DNA of 64,000 nt from Formivibrio citricus (GTDB taxonomy: Bacteria > Pseudomonadota > Gammaproteobacteria > Burkholderiales > Chitinibacteraceae). The stretch is from NCBI RefSeq assembly GCF_900115065.1, contig NZ_FOVE01000005.1:122011-186010 (forward strand). Direction: 5' to 3'. Below are positions 50,219 through 58,804 of this stretch, piece by piece; within the stretch, counting starts at the first letter, position 1, and every line of letters starts with the position of its first letter. Under the pieces are notes generated by a model. It made no database searches. It worked only from the letters and a program-made list of their open reading frames with translations, and had not been told where the DNA came from. Both the position numbers and the translations under genes were made by a program.

Positions 50219-50725
50219 ATGCCGGAAAATCCTCGCTTGTTCATTGCCCTCGCACCACCCCCAAAGACGCGGCGAGCGTTGGCAAATTTGCGCGACCGCC
50301 TTGCGCCCCAAATATCAGGTCACCCGGTCCCTTCAAGCAATCTGCATCTCACACTGGCATTTCTGGGGCAGGTTCCCCAACAACGGCACAAGACATTGCA
50401 GGAACTCATGCATGGACTTTCCTTGCCGGAGGGAAAAATCATCCTGGACGCCGTCGGCGCATTCCCCAAAGCCGGTGTGGTCTGGGCGGGCAGCAGTGCA
50501 GACAACCCGCAACTGGAAAACTTGGCCAAACAGGTGCGAACAACTTTGCTGGCGCATGACTTTGCTTTCGACAGCAAGCCATTCCAGACTCATGTCACGC
50601 TGTTTCGCAAGGCTAAACCCGTCCGGCAGGCCATTGAGCCGCCCATTGACTGGCAACTGACCGCCCCCCGGCTGTACGTTTCGGTCTCGACGCCCAACGG
50701 GGTGGTTTATCGGATCATGGAGTAA
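50219..50725 (+). CDS. thpR: RNA 2',3'-cyclic phosphodiesterase
   Basis: The 168-residue two-histidine (2H) phosphoesterase has HLTL at 43-46 and HVTL at 125-128, both within LAFLG and LFRKA contexts typical of ThpR/LigT. It opens 2',3'-cyclic phosphates on RNA and can ligate tRNA halves in vitro. The ATG at 50219 (MPENPRLF) is family-typical. It is divergent from pyrG and convergent with the next small gene, 3 bases apart. Confidence 0.92.
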   Translation: MPENPRLFIALAPPPKTRRALANLRDRLAPQISGHPVPSSNLHLTLAFLGQVPQQRHKTLQELMHGLSLPEGKIILDAVGAFPKAGVVWAGSSADNPQLENLAKQVRTTLLAHDFAFDSKPFQTHVTLFRKAKPVRQAIEPPIDWQLTAPRLYVSVSTPNGVVYRIME

Positions 50726-50728
50726 TGC

Positions 50729-51061
50729 TTACAGCAATCCATCATCCGAATCGAGAAAAGAAGTTGACTGCGGCTGCGCCAGCTCCTGGCGCAATCGTTT
50801 ACGGGAGAGCAGTTTTTCCTGCGCCGGCAACGGCAAATCCGTCAATCGCAGGATATTCTTGGTGATCAGAACATCGATCAGATCCTCGACGACCCGGATC
50901 AACTCTTCATCCAGCCCAGTAAAAAGCCTGGAATCTGCCGGAACACCCAAAAACCGGGCAATTTCCGGACTGTGCTGCGGCAAGAACTCTTGCGCATCCG
51001 GTTCGGAATGATGAAAAAGAGCTGTAATTTGCCCCTCGCTGTTTCTGCGCACATACGGCAT
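50729..51061 (-). CDS. Conserved hypothetical protein
   Basis: The 110-residue protein starts PYVRRNSEGQITALFHH and is mostly helical after residue 45. I know near relatives in betaproteobacteria under misleading 'tryptophan synthase beta-like' names, but there is no PLP-enzyme motif here. Function unknown. It is divergent from an alpha/beta hydrolase gene by 65 bases. Confidence 0.7.
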   Translation of the reverse strand: MPYVRRNSEGQITALFHHSEPDAQEFLPQHSPEIARFLGVPADSRLFTGLDEELIRVVEDLIDVLITKNILRLTDLPLPAQEKLLSRKRLRQELAQPQSTSFLDSDDGLL

Positions 51062-51126
51062 GATGACACCCTCCTGCCATCATCTTAGCAGAACCCCTTT
51101 CCATCAGACGGACCGCACAAACAGAG

Positions 51127-51921
51127 ATGAAACCCGAACTCGAAATCCTGCATTTCCCGGCAGAAAAAAATGCACATGCAACACCATTGCTGTTCTTGCA
51201 CGGTGCCTACACGGGTGCCTGGAGCTGGGTGCCGTTTCTGACCCGATGCGCCGAAGAGGGATTCGATTCCTATGCCCTGAGTTTCCGCGGGCATGCCGGC
51301 AGCAAAAGCAACGAACACATCGACAGCCTGGGCATCGAAGATTTTGTCGATGATGTGGCAACAGCAATAGAACGCCTGCCTTCTCCTCCGGTGATCGTTG
51401 CCCACTCGATGGGCGGCTATGTGGCCCAGATCTATCTGGCTGATGGCGGAAAAGCCCGCGCACTGGCACTCCTATCGAGCGTCGCTCCTTACGGTGTCGG
51501 ATTTTCAGCCTGGTATTTGGGCGTATCCAACCCCAAACTGCTGATCGAGCTCAATCGTTTCCAGCATGGTCTCATGACAGCCCCGCAAACAAGTACGCTG
51601 AAAGAGTTGCTGTTTTCGCCGGAAATGCCGGAAGAGGAATTGGCGCTTTTCGCCCTGCACGCCCAGCCAGAGTCGCAACGCGCCCTGAACGAGATGCTGG
51701 TTCCACAGCCATGGCGGCTATGGACCCTCCCCCGCTTGCCAGCCCTTGTTCTCGCTGCGGGAGACGACAAGATCATCCCCCCTGCCGACACTTGGGCAAC
51801 AGCCAATGCGCTTGGCGTATTGCCCGAATTCATGCCGGGCATGGGACATGCGATGATGCTGGACGCCCAAAGGGATACCGTACTGGAACGCTTGCTGCTC
51901 TGGTTGAAAGAGGTGAACTGA
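51127..51921 (+). CDS. Alpha/beta hydrolase
   Basis: The 264-residue enzyme has the fold's HG motif (LFLHGAYTGAWSW), nucleophile elbow VAHSMGGYV with S94, an acid in AAGDDKIIP and the His in GMGHAMMLD near the end. The catalytic triad is complete. Substrate is unknown; length and cap suggest a small esterase or lipase-like hydrolase. Confidence 0.86.
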   Translation: MKPELEILHFPAEKNAHATPLLFLHGAYTGAWSWVPFLTRCAEEGFDSYALSFRGHAGSKSNEHIDSLGIEDFVDDVATAIERLPSPPVIVAHSMGGYVAQIYLADGGKARALALLSSVAPYGVGFSAWYLGVSNPKLLIELNRFQHGLMTAPQTSTLKELLFSPEMPEEELALFALHAQPESQRALNEMLVPQPWRLWTLPRLPALVLAAGDDKIIPPADTWATANALGVLPEFMPGMGHAMMLDAQRDTVLERLLLWLKEVN

Positions 51922-51933
51922 TCTCCTCCCCTC

Positions 51934-52164
51934 TCACTCGTCGGAATTGGGCATCCACTGGAACCCGCAGTTCAGGCAGCGACATGTGTATTCAACATGA
52001 TGCGCCGGCAGATCGTTGGTTTCGATATCCTCCGCACCGGCATTGCATTCCGGACAGTGCGGCGGCTTGGAAAATTCGCAATGCGGGCCGTGGGAAAAAT
52101 GGGGTTCTCCGGAATGCAAATGCAGCAAAACGTTTGCAGCTCCTTCGGTATATTTGTTCGACAT
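51934..52164 (-). CDS. Small zinc-ribbon protein
   Basis: The 76-residue protein has HCPECNAG and CRCLNCGFQW, two CxxC knuckles 25 residues apart, forming a probable zinc ribbon, plus several His in the N-terminal half. No family name is recognised. It ends 13 bases after the hydrolase stop on the opposite strand. Confidence 0.65.
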   Translation of the reverse strand: MSNKYTEGAANVLLHLHSGEPHFSHGPHCEFSKPPHCPECNAGAEDIETNDLPAHHVEYTCRCLNCGFQWMPNSDE

Positions 52165-52286
52165 TGCTCCGACTCCCTCTCTTTGGTCTCTTTGCCTGAT
52201 TCTTGCTCAATTCCACTCAATTTGCGAGCGTTTATCACACGGCAAACGATAGTTTGACGCTATCACAAAAACTCAAAAAATTCATT

Positions 52287-52314
52287 TTGCATGTTGCGGC
52301 GCGATACCTAGAAT
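52287..52314 (+). promoter_or_regulatory. dps promoter, sigma-70-like
   Basis: TTGCAT (52287-52292) and TAGAAT (52309-52314) are spaced 16 bases; a start near 52321 would give an mRNA leader of about 75 bases with an AAGGAG site before the dps ATG. The 230 bp gap holds no gene; an AT-rich tract lies upstream of the -35. Confidence 0.5.
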
Positions 52315-52395
52315 GAAACTGCATCCGTATCCGGAACCTGAATCAGGATTCAAATTACCGCCAAACCCGCATCCATAAACGAAGGAGACCGCATC

Positions 52396-52911
52396 ATGGC
52401 AATCAATATCGGCATTTCCGAGAAAGACAGGGAACGCACCGCAGCATCGCTCTCGCAAATGCTGGCAGACAGTTTCACCCTCTACCTCAAGACGCACAAT
52501 TTCCACTGGAATGTCACCGGGCCAATGTTCCAGACCCTGCACATCATGTTCATGGACCAGTACACCGAACTGTGGAACGCCCTGGACATGATTGCCGAAC
52601 GCATCCGCGCCCTCGGCTACCCAGCCCCAGGCTCCTACGCACGCTACATGGAACTCTCGAAGATCGAAGGCGAAGATGGCGTCCCCAAAGCCAAGGAAAT
52701 GATCCGCCAACTGGTCGCTGGCCAGGAAGCCGTGATTCGTGCCGCGCGCGAAACCTTCAAGATTGCCGACGCTGCCGGCGATCAATCCACTGCCGATCTG
52801 ATGACCCAGCGCATGGAAATCCATGAAAAAAACGCTTGGATGCTGCGCTCGCTACTGGAAGACGATACCGCCGAGCCCGCACCGGCGCCCAAGAAGAAAC
52901 GCGCCAAGTAA
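52396..52911 (+). CDS. dps: DNA starvation/stationary phase protection protein Dps
   Basis: The 171-residue ferritin-like protein has the intersubunit ferroxidase ligands H37 (in HNFHWN), H49, D64 and E68 (in ALDMIAERIRALG), with the standard 27/31/12 residue spacing. It stores iron, consumes peroxide and coats DNA. The C-terminal lysine-rich tail (KKKRAK after a Pro/Ala linker) is a likely DNA-binding extension. AAGGAG lies before the start. A strong terminator follows. Confidence 0.94.
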   Translation: MAINIGISEKDRERTAASLSQMLADSFTLYLKTHNFHWNVTGPMFQTLHIMFMDQYTELWNALDMIAERIRALGYPAPGSYARYMELSKIEGEDGVPKAKEMIRQLVAGQEAVIRAARETFKIADAAGDQSTADLMTQRMEIHEKNAWMLRSLLEDDTAEPAPAPKKKRAK

Positions 52912-52927
52912 CTCATTGAATCACCAA

Positions 52928-52961
52928 CAGGGGCCGAGTTAATCCGGCCCCTGTTTTATTT
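52928..52961 (+). terminator. Terminator after dps
   Basis: CAGGGGCCG...CGGCCCCTG 9 bp stem, followed by TTTTATTTG. It is 17 bases after the dps stop and lies convergent to the polymerase gene. Confidence 0.88.
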
Positions 52962-52979
52962 GCTCTGTGACTCCCTCAC

Positions 52980-54278
52980 TCAACCACCTTCAGGCTCGCA
53001 AACGTATTCGTCATCCGGAATGTGATTGAACGCAATGCGCGCAGGTGCCGCCTCGCGAGACAGATAAGCCGCGCCCCAGTACAGCGTATGCTTGCCATAA
53101 TGGGCATTGATCCAATCCACGGTACTGTCGAGCGCCGCCCGCGGATCGCAAGACTCGGAGGCAAAAAGATCCAGTGTCACCAATCTGCGTTCGGCCAGAT
53201 CGGAAAACCACACCGCAGCAGCAAACGGGGTTGCCCGGCAAGCCCAGTCCGGCCGCTCGAACCACCACCGAGACAACATGCGGGTAAAGTCGAGCGTGCG
53301 GTCAGTCGGATCGAATGAACGCTCCATCACCCAGCGGCGCATACCGTCGCGCGTCGTAAATTTCACCTTCACGGCCAGATGCGCTGTCACCAGCCCGTGA
53401 TGGCGCAGGCGCACCGCAGCCTTTTGCAGCAAGCGGTGCAAAACGGCCTCGACACCCTGCGCATGGCGCAGATGCGGCGGCAGAACATGCGAATGGCTGA
53501 TTGAGCGCTTGCCCGGCGTTTCCACCTCGTGCACCTCACGTCCGCGCAGCAAGGCATGCAGGCGCTCGCCCGGGAAGCCATTCCAGACCTGGCGCATTTT
53601 CTCCAGCCGTGCCCGACACAGATGCTCGACCGTCACAATCCCGGCCGCCTTGAGCCGCGCCTCCATGTTGCAACCAATCCCGCACAGATCGCGTAACCCC
53701 AACCGGAACAAGGCATGCGGCAGATCGCGAGACTCCAGAACGATCAGGCCATCCGGTTTTTGCATGTCGCTCGCTGTCTTGGCCAGCCAGTCGTTGGACG
53801 CGATACCAATCGAGCAACGCAAACTGTCACCCACCCTCCGCACCGCCTGCTTGACTTGCAATGCCAGGGCGATGGCCGTCTCTTTTTCCCGGTCGCCCCC
53901 CATGAGCGAGCAAGCCATCTCGTCGATGGAACGCACCTTTTTCACCGGTAAACATCCATCCACCGCAGCCACCAGCCGGTGGTGGAAGTCGACATACAGA
54001 TGCGGGCGCGCCTCGATCAGCACGATGTCCGGGCACAGTTCACGCGCCTGCCAGACCGTCGTACCGGTCTTCACCCCGAAACGCTTGGCCTCGTAACTGG
54101 CCGCGATGCAGCAGGTCGTTTCCGCCAGCATCGGCACCACGCCGACCGGCCGGCCGCGCAAGCGCCGCTCGACCTGCTGCTCGACCGAAGCAAAATAGGA
54201 ATTGAAATCGACATACAGACTGCGCAGCGGTTCGTCCGGAAAATAACTTTCACGGTCACCGCAAGCTTGAACAGACAT
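52980..54278 (-). CDS. Y-family DNA polymerase (UmuC/DinB-like), probable translesion
   Basis: The 432-residue polymerase has catalytic acids D24 (YVDFNSYFASVE) and D119-E120 (RSIDEMACSL), and IGIASNDWLAKTASDMQKP, the palm/fingers features of Y-family polymerases. The helix-hairpin-helix region (about 190-230) and little finger are present. It is divergent from both DinB and UmuC of the usual proteobacterial type and lacks umuD next to it. A 14 bp GAAC-N4-GTTC palindrome sits in its core promoter, so SOS-type control is likely. It runs convergent with dps. Confidence 0.85.
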   Translation of the reverse strand: MSVQACGDRESYFPDEPLRSLYVDFNSYFASVEQQVERRLRGRPVGVVPMLAETTCCIAASYEAKRFGVKTGTTVWQARELCPDIVLIEARPHLYVDFHHRLVAAVDGCLPVKKVRSIDEMACSLMGGDREKETAIALALQVKQAVRRVGDSLRCSIGIASNDWLAKTASDMQKPDGLIVLESRDLPHALFRLGLRDLCGIGCNMEARLKAAGIVTVEHLCRARLEKMRQVWNGFPGERLHALLRGREVHEVETPGKRSISHSHVLPPHLRHAQGVEAVLHRLLQKAAVRLRHHGLVTAHLAVKVKFTTRDGMRRWVMERSFDPTDRTLDFTRMLSRWWFERPDWACRATPFAAAVWFSDLAERRLVTLDLFASESCDPRAALDSTVDWINAHYGKHTLYWGAAYLSREAAPARIAFNHIPDDEYVCEPEGG

Positions 54279-54295
54279 GCGCCACCCACAAACAC

Positions 54296-54309
54296 AGAAC
54301 GATCGTTCT
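54296..54309 (-). promoter_or_regulatory. Palindromic SOS-box-like operator of the Y-family polymerase
   Basis: AGAACGATCGTTCT is a perfect palindrome 18 bases before the polymerase ATG. It overlaps a TATAGA -10-like hexamer. The GAAC-N4-GTTC form is that of Gram-positive LexA boxes, not the CTGT-N8-ACAG form of most beta/gammaproteobacteria. Confidence 0.5.
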
Positions 54310-54350
54310 ATACTCTCAAAAGCAGCGTGTGTCGATCAAGCTTTTTCCGA

Positions 54351-55286
54351 TCACCGCGGAGAAAACAGTTGCTCTTCCAGTTCGCCCGGTTGGCTGACAG
54401 TGCGCAAACGCTGGAAGGTCTCTCCGGCTTCCGGCCAAGTCTGGCGCAGGTAGTGAAGCCATTGTTTCATGCGGCCACACTGGTATTTGGGCAGGGTGCG
54501 CTGGCAAACAAGATCCCAGAAATCGCGCAGGAACGGCTGCAGGTCGCTCCAGACCAGTGCTGCGCCCTCGCCTTCCTTGATGATCCGCGCCAGGGCCGGG
54601 TTGGCGACCATGCCGCGTCCCAGCATGACGTCCTCGACGCCGCTGATTTCACGGCAGCGCCGGTAATCGTCCAGCGTCCAGATCTCGCCGTTGGCGACCA
54701 CCGGAACATCCACCGCATCCCGGATGCGCCCCACCCACTCCCAGTGTGCAGGCGGCTTGTAGCCTTCTTCCTTGGTGCGGGCATGCACCACCAGCTCTTG
54801 GGCGCCACCGGCTTGCATGGCTTGGGCGCAGGCGATGGCCAGCGATTTGTCCTCATACCCGAGCCGCATCTTGGCCGAAAGCAGCATGCTCGGAGGAATT
54901 GCAGCGCGCACGGCGGCAACAATGGTCCGGATCCGCTCGGGATCGCGTAGCAGAATGGCGCCGCCGTGATGGCGATTGACGGTCTTGGCCGGACAGCCAA
55001 AGTTGAGATCGATGCCGGCAGGGTTGAGTTCAGCCAGGCGCGCAGCGTTGAGCGCCATCATGACAGGATCGGAACCCAGCAACTGCACGCGCACCGGCAC
55101 GCCCGCCGAAGTTCGGCTTGCTTGGGTTAGCTCAGGGGCTATATGCAAAAAAGTGCGAACGGGCAGCCGGGAGCCAGAAACGCGCACGAACTCGGATACA
55201 CACAAATCCACACCGCCAACGCGCGTCAAAATGTCACGCAGCACACAATCGAGAAGCCCCTCCATCGGGGCCAGCAGTATCCGCAT
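54351..55286 (-). CDS. dusC: tRNA-dihydrouridine(16) synthase
   Basis: The 311-residue FMN enzyme reduces uridine in tRNA. Motifs are LLAPMEGLLD at the start, NFGCPAKTVNRHHGGA with the catalytic Cys, KMRLGYED, VHARTKEEGYKPPAHW and VANGEIWTLDD, matching Dus; the details of the CPAKTVNRHHGGA region and length favour DusC. It precedes the polymerase gene with a 72 bp gap that holds the polymerase promoter. Confidence 0.92.
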   Translation of the reverse strand: MRILLAPMEGLLDCVLRDILTRVGGVDLCVSEFVRVSGSRLPVRTFLHIAPELTQASRTSAGVPVRVQLLGSDPVMMALNAARLAELNPAGIDLNFGCPAKTVNRHHGGAILLRDPERIRTIVAAVRAAIPPSMLLSAKMRLGYEDKSLAIACAQAMQAGGAQELVVHARTKEEGYKPPAHWEWVGRIRDAVDVPVVANGEIWTLDDYRRCREISGVEDVMLGRGMVANPALARIIKEGEGAALVWSDLQPFLRDFWDLVCQRTLPKYQCGRMKQWLHYLRQTWPEAGETFQRLRTVSQPGELEEQLFSPR

Positions 55287-55293
55287 GACAGGC

Positions 55294-55617
55294 TTAAACT
55301 TTCGTAATGGGAGGATATTTCAGCGCATTGAGCACCAGCTTGCGCTGCGTAGCCTGATCCAGATCCACACCGAGCACATCGGCCATGCGCACCAGATACA
55401 GGAGGATATCGGCCATCTCCTCGGAGATCGCCTGCAGTTTATCGGGAGCATCTTTCACGGCCTGCGATTCATCAGCGGTCAGCCACTGGAAATGCTCGAC
55501 CAGTTCGGCCATCTCGACCGACATGGCCATCGCCAGATTCTTGGGCGTGTGATAACGCTCCCAGTCGCGCTCACGCGCGAATTCCCGCAGTTGCAGGATC
55601 AGTTCGTTCAGGTTCAT
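55294..55617 (-). CDS. MazG-like nucleotide pyrophosphohydrolase
   Basis: The 107-residue protein has EMAELVEHFQW and EEMADILLYLVRMADVLG, the EExxE-12-28-ExxD Mg2+ site of all-alpha NTP-PPases. Such proteins hydrolyse dCTP or other noncanonical dNTPs. The start ending at 55617 (MNLNELIL) gives the family N-terminus; the longer frame has none. It precedes dusC by 7 bases in the same direction. Confidence 0.9.
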   Translation of the reverse strand: MNLNELILQLREFARERDWERYHTPKNLAMAMSVEMAELVEHFQWLTADESQAVKDAPDKLQAISEEMADILLYLVRMADVLGVDLDQATQRKLVLNALKYPPITKV

Positions 55618-55627
55618 TCTGACAATA

Positions 55628-57034
55628 TCAAATGAGGCGCGAGAACCGGCCCACTGGAGCCTGTTCTCGCAAATAACGGTCAAAAACCATGGCAACGGAG
55701 CGAATAAGCAACCGGCCTTTGGGCAAAACCCGGATGCCTTCTTCGTCTATAGCGACAAGGCCATCCCTTGCATGCTGCTCAAGCAAGGCCAACTCCAGCG
55801 CGAAATATTCCCTGAAGTTCAACGAAAATTCCATCCCGATCCGACAAAAATCGAGTTCAAACTGGCACATCAGCTTCTGAATCACACTGCGACGCAACTC
55901 GTCGTCCTGATTCAGCGCGATCCCCCGGTCTGTCGCCAGTTGACCTGAATCAATCTTCGCATAATAATCTTCCAAGGTTTTAACGTTCTGGCAATACACG
56001 GTGCCGACCTTGCTGATCGCAGAAACGCCCAAAGCCAGCAGGTCGCAATCGGCATGGGTCGAGTAGCCCTGGAAATTCCGGTGCAACTCCCCGCGGCGTT
56101 GTGCTTCGGCCAGCTCATCATCCGGCAAGGCAAAGTGATCCATGCCGATAAAGACATAGCCGGCATCGACAATCTGTTCGATGCTGTTCTGCAGGATATC
56201 GAGCTTGGCTTCAGACGCCGGCAATTCTGCAGCATTGATACGCCGTTGCGGCATGAACCGCTCGGGCAGGTGGGCATAGTTATACAAAGCAATACGGTCG
56301 GGCCTGATCCGCAAAACCTGACCGATGGTTTCCCTGACGGATTCCACGCTCTGGCGTGGCAACCCGTAAATCAGGTCAACGCTAATGGAACGAAAATTGC
56401 TAGAGCGAGCAGCGTCAATAACGCGGCGCGTTTCTGCCTCACTTTGAACACGGTTGACGGCTTTTTGGACTTCAGCAGAGAAATCCTGAATTCCGACACT
56501 CATGCGGTTGAATCCAAGACCTGCCAGCAGGAGAACGGTTTCTTCGCTTACTTTGCGCGGATCCACTTCAATGGAGAATTCCCCCCCGTCCAACAAGTCA
56601 AAACGGGAAGCAACTGCATCCATCAGGCGCACAAACTGGTCATCCGACAGGAAAGTGGGCGTACCGCCCCCCAAGTGCAGTTGCCAGACTTGGGCTCGAA
56701 AAGGAAGCGAATCGGCCTGCAAATGGATTTCCCGCACGAGGCGGTCCAGATAACGATCCGCCTGTGCGCGATCCTTGGTGATCACTTTGTTGCAGGCGCA
56801 GTAGTAACAGACCGTATCGCAAAACGGGATGTGAAAATACAGGGAAAGCGGTTTCGCTGCATCGCCTTGCGCCACGCTGGACAAGGCATGGGCATGATCC
56901 GTAGCGCCAAAACCGGGAACGAAGCGGTCTGCCGTGGGGTAGGAAGTATAACGCGGCCCCTTGCCATCGTAACGGGCGATCAGTTCGCGATCGAAATCGA
57001 CGGATTGCGTTGTTGAATGATGCAAATGCGACAC
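55628..57034 (-). CDS. hemN: Oxygen-independent coproporphyrinogen III oxidase
   Basis: The 468-residue radical SAM enzyme decarboxylates coproporphyrinogen III in anaerobic haem synthesis. The CxxxCxxC cluster is C72-x3-C76-x2-C79, followed by HLGGGTPTFLSD, DLIYGLPRQS and GMDHFALPDDELA. HemN proteins are about 455 residues; I start at a GTG ending at 57034 because it is the nearest start before RYTSYPTADRF, with an imperfect GGGG ribosome site. The frame is open for 114 codons more but crosses the FNR box. It is divergent from fnr and shares that box. Confidence 0.92.
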   Translation of the reverse strand: MSHLHHSTTQSVDFDRELIARYDGKGPRYTSYPTADRFVPGFGATDHAHALSSVAQGDAAKPLSLYFHIPFCDTVCYYCACNKVITKDRAQADRYLDRLVREIHLQADSLPFRAQVWQLHLGGGTPTFLSDDQFVRLMDAVASRFDLLDGGEFSIEVDPRKVSEETVLLLAGLGFNRMSVGIQDFSAEVQKAVNRVQSEAETRRVIDAARSSNFRSISVDLIYGLPRQSVESVRETIGQVLRIRPDRIALYNYAHLPERFMPQRRINAAELPASEAKLDILQNSIEQIVDAGYVFIGMDHFALPDDELAEAQRRGELHRNFQGYSTHADCDLLALGVSAISKVGTVYCQNVKTLEDYYAKIDSGQLATDRGIALNQDDELRRSVIQKLMCQFELDFCRIGMEFSLNFREYFALELALLEQHARDGLVAIDEEGIRVLPKGRLLIRSVAMVFDRYLREQAPVGRFSRLI

Positions 57035-57094
57035 ACAAGCGCCCCGGCAAATGAGAATGGGATGCAAATTAATGGGTAAACGGGATGCACCACA

Positions 57095-57108
57095 TTGACC
57101 TGCATCAA
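57095..57108. promoter_or_regulatory. FNR box between hemN and fnr
   Basis: TTGACCTGCATCAA matches TTGAT-N4-ATCAA at 9 of the 10 specified bases. It lies 60 bases before both the hemN start and the fnr start, so one site may control both genes. Confidence 0.75.
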
Positions 57109-57166
57109 ACATGCAGCTCAAAGAAGTCCGTTCTTGATTAATCAACTTACGTTTTTGAACAAGCCT

Positions 57167-57916
57167 ATGTCCATGCTCTCGCCCATCCAGATACGAGAAG
57201 TATCCGCACGGCAACTGCGTCAGATGTGCTCGACCTGCAGTTTGCGCGAGCTGTGCCTGCCAGTCGGACTCAGCCCGGAAGAAATGCGGCAACTGGACTC
57301 GATCATCTGCCAGGGACGCCACATCAAGCGCGGCGAAGGGCTTTATCGCGCAGGGGAACCATTTCGCTCGCTGCATGCCGTTCGCGTGGGCTTTTTCAAA
57401 TCCAGCGTCATTTCAGAAGATGGTCGCGAACAGGTAACCGGGTTTCACATGTCCGGTGAGTTAATGGGGATGGACGCCATATGTTCGGATGCCCACGCCT
57501 GCGATGCCATTGCCCTGGAAGACAGCGAAGTATGCGAACTGCCTTTCGATGAAATCCAGACACTTGCACGCAACGTTCCCATCTTGCAGCATCATCTCTA
57601 CAAGATCATGAGCCGGGAAATCGTGCGCGATCACAACGTCATGCTACTCTTGGGCAACATGAAAGCAGAGGAACGGCTAGCCGCCTTCCTGCTCAACCTG
57701 TCCCAACGTTTCGCCTTGCGCGGCTATTCGGCGACCAGCTTCCACTTGCGCATGACCCGCGAAGAAATCGGCAGCTACCTTGGCCTCAAGCTGGAAACGG
57801 TCAGCCGCATTCTGTCGCGTTTCCAGGAACAAGGGCTGATCAAGGTACAAAACCGCCTTATTGAAATCATCAGCCATGACGGTCTGAAAGCAATTTTGAG
57901 CACCAACCCGCGCTAG
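57167..57916 (+). CDS. fnr: Fnr-type anaerobic transcriptional regulator
   Basis: The 249-residue CRP/FNR regulator has the four Fe-S cluster cysteines C21, C24, C30 and C123 in spacing like Escherichia coli Fnr, a cyclic-nucleotide-like sensor fold and a C-terminal helix-turn-helix (REEIGSYLGLKLETVSRILSRF) with E, S, R contacts of the FNR class. It should be active without oxygen as a 4Fe-4S dimer. A short palindrome TTGATTAATCAA at 57134 lies in its leader. It is divergent from hemN. Confidence 0.93.
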   Translation: MSMLSPIQIREVSARQLRQMCSTCSLRELCLPVGLSPEEMRQLDSIICQGRHIKRGEGLYRAGEPFRSLHAVRVGFFKSSVISEDGREQVTGFHMSGELMGMDAICSDAHACDAIALEDSEVCELPFDEIQTLARNVPILQHHLYKIMSREIVRDHNVMLLLGNMKAEERLAAFLLNLSQRFALRGYSATSFHLRMTREEIGSYLGLKLETVSRILSRFQEQGLIKVQNRLIEIISHDGLKAILSTNPR

Positions 57917-57929
57917 AGAGGAATAACGC

Positions 57930-58592
57930 ATGCGAGTCATCATCACTTTGCCCGCACGACTCGTTGAGCCTGTCTCGGCAAGACTCGCAGCGCTTCCACC
58001 CCATGCAGCCGAAGTCCTGCTGCACGAGGTCGAAAGTTCGGCCCCTGTTCCTGATCTTCATCCAGGCGACGGTTTATTGACCCTGCAGCCAACCGACATG
58101 GAAATGGCACGCCAAACCGCGGAATCTGCATCTTCTGCCCAGATACACTATGGCGAGATTGCCCTGCTTGAAACGCCGCTGGGAAAACAATACGGCTTCA
58201 TGATCGCAGCTGCTGGCACCCCGCTGGATCTTCACGCTCTATCGCCCGTGATCAACGCCCTCTCTCCTGGTCCTTATGCCTGGTGGCACGTGGGTCACGC
58301 AGGAGCAGCCGCCTTCCTCCTCCTGTTGTTGCGACATCTAGAACTTGCCACCCAGCAACCGATCGACATCTCCAATCCGCTCCCGCAACTCGTCCAGCTT
58401 GCCGCCTTGCAGAAACAAGCCGGTGTTCTGTCCGAAGCGTTCCTTTCGCAGACGGAAGGCGAGCATTTCGTGGCCGCACTTGCCGACCGTCAACATGCCT
58501 TGGCTTCGTTTCTTGATGGCGCGGAATCGCCTGCTCGCCAGATTGCGCGGATGATCCACCTGTTTGCCAAGACTCCATCCACCGCTGACTGA
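57930..58592 (+). CDS. Protein of unknown function upstream of the chemotaxis operon
   Basis: The 220-residue protein is rich in Ala, Leu, Pro and His with no motif I recognise. One hydrophobic segment (HVGHAGAAAFLLLLLRHLELA, about 120-140) could be a buried helix or membrane-associated. It starts 13 bases after fnr and may be co-transcribed with it or belong to the chemotaxis genes that begin 212 bases later. Confidence 0.6.
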   Translation: MRVIITLPARLVEPVSARLAALPPHAAEVLLHEVESSAPVPDLHPGDGLLTLQPTDMEMARQTAESASSAQIHYGEIALLETPLGKQYGFMIAAAGTPLDLHALSPVINALSPGPYAWWHVGHAGAAAFLLLLLRHLELATQQPIDISNPLPQLVQLAALQKQAGVLSEAFLSQTEGEHFVAALADRQHALASFLDGAESPARQIARMIHLFAKTPSTAD

Positions 58593-58677
58593 TCCCCCCC
58601 TGTCAAAGCCCCCCCTTACGAACATCTCCGTTTTCAGATATTAGAAATCACTAATATTTGACAAACCACAACAAAAC

Positions 58678-58719
58678 ACTTACAGCGCGGCGCAAAGAAA
58701 ATGCAAGCGCTGTAAAAAA
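58678..58719. other. Hairpin in the gap before cheY
   Basis: TTACAGCG...CGCTGTAA is an 8 bp stem with a 20-base loop, followed by AAAAA. A smaller stem ATATTAG/CTAATAT is upstream (about 58638-58657). Terminator of the preceding gene or regulatory; not decided. Confidence 0.35.
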
Positions 58720-58776
58720 TCACGCCATTTCCTCAACTGCGAGTTTGCGGTGCCACATTTCACCATCTAGTATTTG

Positions 58777-58802
58777 TAAAGACAGCCACTCGGGGCCATG
58801 AA
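58777..58802 (+). promoter_or_regulatory. Weak sigma-28-like promoter before cheY
   Basis: TAAA (58777-58780) and GCCATGAA (58795-58802) are spaced 14 bases, one short of the FliA consensus TAAA-N15-GCCGATAA, directly before the cheY ATG. Low confidence. Confidence 0.2.
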
Positions 58803-58804
58803 AA

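Noticed and set aside
57134..57145. TTGATTAATCAA as a second FNR box
   Set aside because: The half-sites are perfect but the centre is 2 bases, not 4, so spacing does not fit FNR dimers.
57035..57376. N-terminal extension of hemN by 114 codons
   Set aside because: It would run across the FNR box and overlap the fnr start, and HemN proteins are about 455 residues, matching the shorter start.
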